64,000 nt of DNA. Source: Rhodobacter sp. CZR27 (GTDB taxonomy: Bacteria; Pseudomonadota; Alphaproteobacteria; Rhodobacterales; Rhodobacteraceae). Shown here piece after piece: positions 60,509-64,000 of the stretch (positions within the stretch are counted from its first letter, which is position 1; the number at the start of each line of letters is the position of its first letter). The position numbers and the translations under genes are program-made. The notes beneath the pieces were generated by a model. It was not told the DNA's origin. It ran no database searches and was given only the letters and a program-made list of their open reading frames with translations. The DNA is taken from NCBI RefSeq assembly GCF_002407205.1, contig NZ_CP023549.1, forward strand, positions 248,001 through 312,000. The letters are read 5' to 3'.

Positions 60509-61762
60509 ATGCGGCTGAGCCGGCGCGTCCTGCTGTCTGGTGCACTGTCCGCGCTTGCCGCTCCGGCCGTGCTCGGGCGGGGGCGGGCGCGCGTGGCGGT
60601 AGTGGGTGGCGGCGCCGGCGGGGCGACCGTTGCGCGTCATCTGGCGGCCGGCGGGGCCGGCACGCTCGACGTGACCCTGATCGAGCCGAACCCGGTCTAT
60701 CACACCTGCTTCTTCTCGAACCTTCACCTGGGGGGCCTGCGCCCCTTCGAGAGCCTCGCGCACCGATACGACCGGCTGAAGGCCGCCGGGGTGACCGTGG
60801 TGGCAGACAGCGCGGTCGCCGTCGACCGGGCGCAGCGTCGCCTTGCGCTTGCCGGCGGCGAGCGCCTGTCGTGGGACCGGCTGGTCCTGTCGCCCGGCAT
60901 CGACTTCGTCGAGGGCAGCGTCCCGGGCTGGACGCTGGCCGAGGCCGAGCGCATGCCGCATGCCTACAAGGCGGGGCTGCAGACGCAACGGCTGCGGGCG
61001 CAGGTCGATGCCATGCGCGAGGGCGGAACCGTCTGCATCGTGGCCCCGCCCAACCCCTATCGCTGCCCGCCCGGACCCTACGAGCGCGCCTCGATGATCG
61101 CGCACCGGCTTTCGCAGGTGAACCCCACTGCGAAGATCCTGCTGCTCGACCCGAAGGAGAGCTATTCCAAGCAGGCGCTGTTCGAGGAAGGCTGGCAGGC
61201 GCATTACCCGAACATGATCGAGCGCCTCGGCCCGGAAATGGGCGGCGGCGCCGTCGAGGTCCGGCCCGACCGGATGGAGGTCGTCATCGACGGCGAGGCC
61301 GAGGCGGTGGATGTCTGCAACGTGATCCCCGCGCAGGTCGCGGGCAGGATCGCGGCCGCGGCGGGGCTGGTGGACGACACCGGCTGGGTGCCGATCGACC
61401 CGGCGTCCATGGCGTCGCTTGCCGATCCCGCCGTGTTCGTGCTGGGCGATGCGGCGGCGCAGGGCGACATGCCGAAGTCGGCCTCTTCGGCGAACAGCCA
61501 GGCGAAGGTGGTGGCGATGATCCTCCTTGGCCAATTGGCCGGCGCGCCCGTGGAGCCGGTCCGCTACGCGAACACCTGCTGGTCGCTGATCGCGCCGGAG
61601 GATGGCGTGAAGGTCGGCGGCAGCTACGAGCCTCGGCCGGAGAAGATCACCAGCGTGGACAGGTTCGTCAGCCAGACCGGCGAGAACCGGGCCACGCGAC
61701 TTGCCACCTGGCAGCAGAGCCTCGGCTGGTATGCCGGCATCACGGCCGACATGTTCGGCTGA
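60509..61762 (+). CDS. soxF: Flavoprotein SoxF (FCSD-type sulfide dehydrogenase)
   Basis: A 417-residue exported flavoprotein of the flavocytochrome c sulfide dehydrogenase family, which oxidises sulfide and modulates Sox activity. A twin-arginine signal (SRRVLLSG) precedes the FAD-binding VAVVGGGAGGATVARHL. The FCSD redox cysteines are at YRCPPGPYERASM and in NTCWSLIAPEDG, and VLGDAAAQGDMPKSASSAN is the second nucleotide motif. Its usual dihaem partner SoxE is absent between soxD and soxF (49 bases). The next gene is an MBL hydrolase. Confidence 0.9.
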   Translation: MRLSRRVLLSGALSALAAPAVLGRGRARVAVVGGGAGGATVARHLAAGGAGTLDVTLIEPNPVYHTCFFSNLHLGGLRPFESLAHRYDRLKAAGVTVVADSAVAVDRAQRRLALAGGERLSWDRLVLSPGIDFVEGSVPGWTLAEAERMPHAYKAGLQTQRLRAQVDAMREGGTVCIVAPPNPYRCPPGPYERASMIAHRLSQVNPTAKILLLDPKESYSKQALFEEGWQAHYPNMIERLGPEMGGGAVEVRPDRMEVVIDGEAEAVDVCNVIPAQVAGRIAAAAGLVDDTGWVPIDPASMASLADPAVFVLGDAAAQGDMPKSASSANSQAKVVAMILLGQLAGAPVEPVRYANTCWSLIAPEDGVKVGGSYEPRPEKITSVDRFVSQTGENRATRLATWQQSLGWYAGITADMFG

Positions 61763-61826
61763 CCCCGCCCGCGGCGAAGGCCCCCGCGCCTTCCGCCGCG
61801 CCCCGGATCGGAAAGGAAACGACGCG

Positions 61827-62729
61827 ATGATCCTTACCCGCAGAACCTTCCTTGCCGCGGCTGCCGCGGGCCTTGCGATGCCGCAGCGGCTGTGGTCCGC
61901 GATGCGGCTGGAATCCGGCACGTTCAGGCTCGACACGCTGTCCGACGGCCATCTGGTGCTGCCGTCGAGCTTCCTGTTTGGCGGCCTGCCGGAGGAGGAG
62001 CTTCGCCCCATCCTCGCGCGCCACGCCATCTCGGGACCGTCGCAGCAGGTGCCCTGCAACGTCACCCTTCTGCGGGACGGGACGCATACGGTCCTGTTCG
62101 ACGTGGGCTCGGGGCCCGACTTCATGCCGACCGCCGGCCGGCTGTCCGAGGCGCTCTCGGCGCTCGAGGTCGCGCCCGAGGACGTCACCCACGTCGTCTT
62201 CACCCACGGCCATCCCGATCACCTCTGGGGGCTGCTCGACGAGTTCGACGAGCCGGTCTTCTCCGGGGCGCAGCACATGATGGGCCGGGCAGAGTTCGAC
62301 TACTGGACGGACCCGGACACCGCATCCACCATCGGCGAGGCCAGACAGAGCTTCGCCGCCGGGGCGAAGCGGCGGCTGGAGGCCATGGCCGACCGCATCG
62401 CCCTGTTCGAGGACGGGGCAGCGGTGCTGCCCGGCGTCACCGCGCGCCTCACCGCGGGACACACGCCCGGTCACATGGCCTTCGTCATCGACGCGCCGGA
62501 TCCGGTGATGCTGGCGGGCGATGCGATCGGCAACGCCCATGTCGGGTTCGAGCGGCCGGACTGGCCCGTGCCGTCCGATCAGGACCCCGAGCTGGGGGCA
62601 AGGACGCGGGCGGGTCTCCTCGACCAGATCACGGCCGACCGGATGGTGCTGATCGGCTTCCACCTGCCCGAGGGCGGCATCGGGCGAACCGAGCGGCATG
62701 CCGGAGGCTACCGGTTCCTGACTGCCTGA
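61827..62729 (+). CDS. Exported MBL-fold metallo-hydrolase, SoxH/SoxG-like
   Basis: A 300-residue metallo-beta-lactamase-fold protein. It begins with a twin-arginine-type signal (TRRTFLAAAAAG) and has the metal motif THGHPDHLWG, followed by AGHTPGHMAF. P. pantotrophus has two such sox-linked genes, soxG and soxH; this one matches in position and type, but I cannot decide which. The function is unknown there too. Its stop abuts, without a gap, the stop of the convergent YeeE gene. ATG 61827 follows GGAAAGGAAACGACGCG. Confidence 0.82.
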   Translation: MILTRRTFLAAAAAGLAMPQRLWSAMRLESGTFRLDTLSDGHLVLPSSFLFGGLPEEELRPILARHAISGPSQQVPCNVTLLRDGTHTVLFDVGSGPDFMPTAGRLSEALSALEVAPEDVTHVVFTHGHPDHLWGLLDEFDEPVFSGAQHMMGRAEFDYWTDPDTASTIGEARQSFAAGAKRRLEAMADRIALFEDGAAVLPGVTARLTAGHTPGHMAFVIDAPDPVMLAGDAIGNAHVGFERPDWPVPSDQDPELGARTRAGLLDQITADRMVLIGFHLPEGGIGRTERHAGGYRFLTA

Positions 62730-63791
62730 TCACGCCACCGCCGGACGCCGCGCCTGATCGACCACGAGGTCTGTCAGGACCGCCCCGATCCACATGCACA
62801 GAAGCGCAAGCCACGCCGTGGCGACGAAGATCGAGGTGCCGGACACCCCGGCCCCGATGGCGCAGCCCCCCGCCAGCATCGCGCCGAACCCCATGAGCAC
62901 GGCGCCGATCATCGCCCGCCGCATCGCGGGTGCACCGTCGAAGCCCTGGAACTGCAGCTCGCGCGCCGCCGCCGCCGCGAGGAACGCCCCGAGGAACACC
63001 CCCGGCACCAGCCCGATGTCGAAGCCGAACTCGGGCTGCGGCACGAGGAAGAACATCAGCGTGTTGGCCGAAGGCCCGCTGAAGGTCGCCGATGTGACCG
63101 ACACCGGCTCGAAGCTGACCTGCGCGAGGCTGTAGGTCAGCACCCAGCCCAGTGCCGCCGCAAATCCCACGCCCGAGGCGAAGACCAGCGTCGAGGCGCC
63201 GATCCGGTTCCTGCGCGCCAGCCACAGCGCGAAGGCCGCAAGCCCCAGCCCGAGGACCAGCCCGGCCTGCTGCGGCACTCCCAGCGCCTCCAGCAGATCG
63301 ACATTGCGGCCGTCCGGCGTCACCCAGAGCCGCGCCAGCCGGTCGCGCAGCGGCGACAGCCAGCCATGCAGCGACATCTGCGCCACCACCGCGAAGATGA
63401 GCCCCGCCACCACCGAGCGCAGGTTCCCCGTCGCCGCCAGCACCAGCAGCCGCCCCGAGCAGCCGCGCGCCAGAACCATGCCCACGCCGAACAGCAGGCC
63501 GCCGATGATCGCACCCGACCACGAGCCGGTCACCGCCATCATGCGCGCCTCCTCCTCGCGGAAGAAGCCGAGCATCTGCGCGGCCTGCACCCAGACCATG
63601 GCGGTCGAGAAGGTCAGAAGCCACACCGCCATGCGCTGCCCGAATTCCCCACGCGCGAACTCCACCGTGGCGGCGCGCAGGCAGAAGGCCGAGCGCTGCG
63701 CGGCGATGCCGAAGACAAGGCCGGTCAGCAGTCCGAACAGGGCCGAGGCGCGCGCCTCTCCCACGAGATCCACGAACGGGACGACATCCAT
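62730..63791 (-). CDS. Second YeeE/YedE-family sulfur transporter
   Basis: A 353-residue membrane protein of the YeeE/YedE family, with cysteine motifs RGCSGRLLVLAATGNLRS and GGCAIGAGVSGTS. It differs strongly from the soxT copy at 51067, so the two are not a recent duplication. ATG 63791 has GGAGG six bases upstream; GTG 63797 is an alternative start. It converges with the SoxH-like gene. Together the two transporters bracket the Sox locus, and it may import thiosulfate or sulfite. Confidence 0.86.
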   Translation of the reverse strand: MDVVPFVDLVGEARASALFGLLTGLVFGIAAQRSAFCLRAATVEFARGEFGQRMAVWLLTFSTAMVWVQAAQMLGFFREEEARMMAVTGSWSGAIIGGLLFGVGMVLARGCSGRLLVLAATGNLRSVVAGLIFAVVAQMSLHGWLSPLRDRLARLWVTPDGRNVDLLEALGVPQQAGLVLGLGLAAFALWLARRNRIGASTLVFASGVGFAAALGWVLTYSLAQVSFEPVSVTSATFSGPSANTLMFFLVPQPEFGFDIGLVPGVFLGAFLAAAAARELQFQGFDGAPAMRRAMIGAVLMGFGAMLAGGCAIGAGVSGTSIFVATAWLALLCMWIGAVLTDLVVDQARRPAVA

Positions 63792-63900
63792 GGGCACCCT
63801 CCGCCTGCCATCCGCGCAAGGCTATACCGGTCCGCGGGGCAAGGGGTTGATCTGCATCACGGGCCCGCTTGGCGGATCCGCGGCCCGGGCCTGCGGCGGA

Positions 63901-63929
63901 CCGGGAAGCGGGCTTCCGCTTCTTCCCGG
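63901..63929. repeat. Inverted repeat upstream of a right-edge gene
   Basis: CCGGGAA (63901-63907) and TTCCCGG (63923-63929) form a perfect seven-pair stem, with an internal GAAGCGG/CCGCTTC alternative pairing, followed by TTTGACC. It lies in the divergent region between the YeeE gene and the gene beginning at 63988. It could be an operator or a terminator; no T-run supports termination. Confidence 0.3.
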
Positions 63930-63987
63930 TTTGACCATCCGCGGCCCCGCGCTAAGCTTTCGTCCGGACCACGAGGCGAGGCGGATC

Positions 63988-64000
63988 ATGGACATACTGG
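63988..64000 (+). CDS. Probable start of a gene cut by the window edge
   Basis: ATG 63988 begins MDIL after the purine-rich site GAGGCGAGGCGG. Only four codons are inside the window, so the product cannot be named. Confidence 0.3.

Noticed and set aside
1..64000. CRISPR arrays, retrons, or a defence island
   Set aside because: No regularly spaced repeats, cas-type proteins, reverse transcriptase or restriction genes were found in any part of the window.

Overview
The window is very G+C-rich, densely coded DNA from an alphaproteobacterium, most likely a Rhodobacteraceae/Paracoccaceae member (Paracoccus, Rhodovulum, Thioclava or Rhodobacter relatives). The pointers are an Irr-type Fur regulator diverging from fabA-fabB-fabI, a Paracoccus-type soxSR//soxVW//soxXYZABCD-F sulfur-oxidation locus, a trimeric-type porin and many short overlapping operons. 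The genus call is inference; no rRNA gene is present.

Layout. 1-2.4 kb: end of an acyl-CoA catabolic operon (SDR dehydrogenase, acyl-CoA dehydrogenase, CaiB-type CoA transferase). 2.4-7.8 kb: transglutaminase-like protein and irr on the minus strand, then fabA-fabB-fabI, a VOC protein and a membrane protein. 7.96 kb: tRNA-Gly(TCC). 8-13.1 kb: Zn/Cd-type and Mg-type P-type ATPases. 13.7-23.3 kb: an orphan acyl carrier protein, dadA with Lrp-like operators, a methyltransferase, a methanethiol-oxidase/SBP56 protein with a membrane partner, a phosphoribosyltransferase, cytochrome c, proC and a chemoreceptor. 23.4-24.8 kb: an intact-looking IS1111-type IS110 element with a long non-coding right end. 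25-30.3 kb: an AraC regulator, three secreted proteins of unknown function and an Aer-like PAS protein without a signalling domain. 30.6-34 kb: a short ORF, a DUF2946-like Cys protein and an iron-complex-type ABC transporter.

34-46.7 kb: AI-2E family permease, porin, a TPR protein, a small protein, a 913-residue Orn/Lys/Arg decarboxylase, two AspT-family exchangers, a Ca2+/H+ antiporter and a remnant of a VIT-like gene. The porin, the small protein and the decarboxylase are each preceded, in their own orientation, by a near-identical 15-bp GTAAC-type motif, which suggests one regulator for this block.

46.8-50.3 kb: lytic transglycosylase, cupin, lysine 2,3-aminomutase-like radical SAM enzyme and a stress-type protein. 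50.3-63.8 kb: the thiosulfate-oxidising Sox locus. Minus-strand soxS-soxR-soxT-sirtuin diverges from soxVW and soxXYZABCD-F plus an MBL hydrolase, and a second YeeE/YedE transporter closes the cluster. SoxXA loads sulfur onto SoxYZ, SoxB hydrolyses the sulfate group and SoxCD oxidises the remaining sulfane; SoxV/W/S keep SoxY and partners reduced and SoxR represses. The locus differs from the Paracoccus pantotrophus plan: soxE is absent and SoxD is a short, single-haem protein. No wholly new system is evident. The best leads are the GTAAC motif set, the IS1111 right-end RNA, the dadA operator array and the reduced electron-transfer end of the Sox locus.
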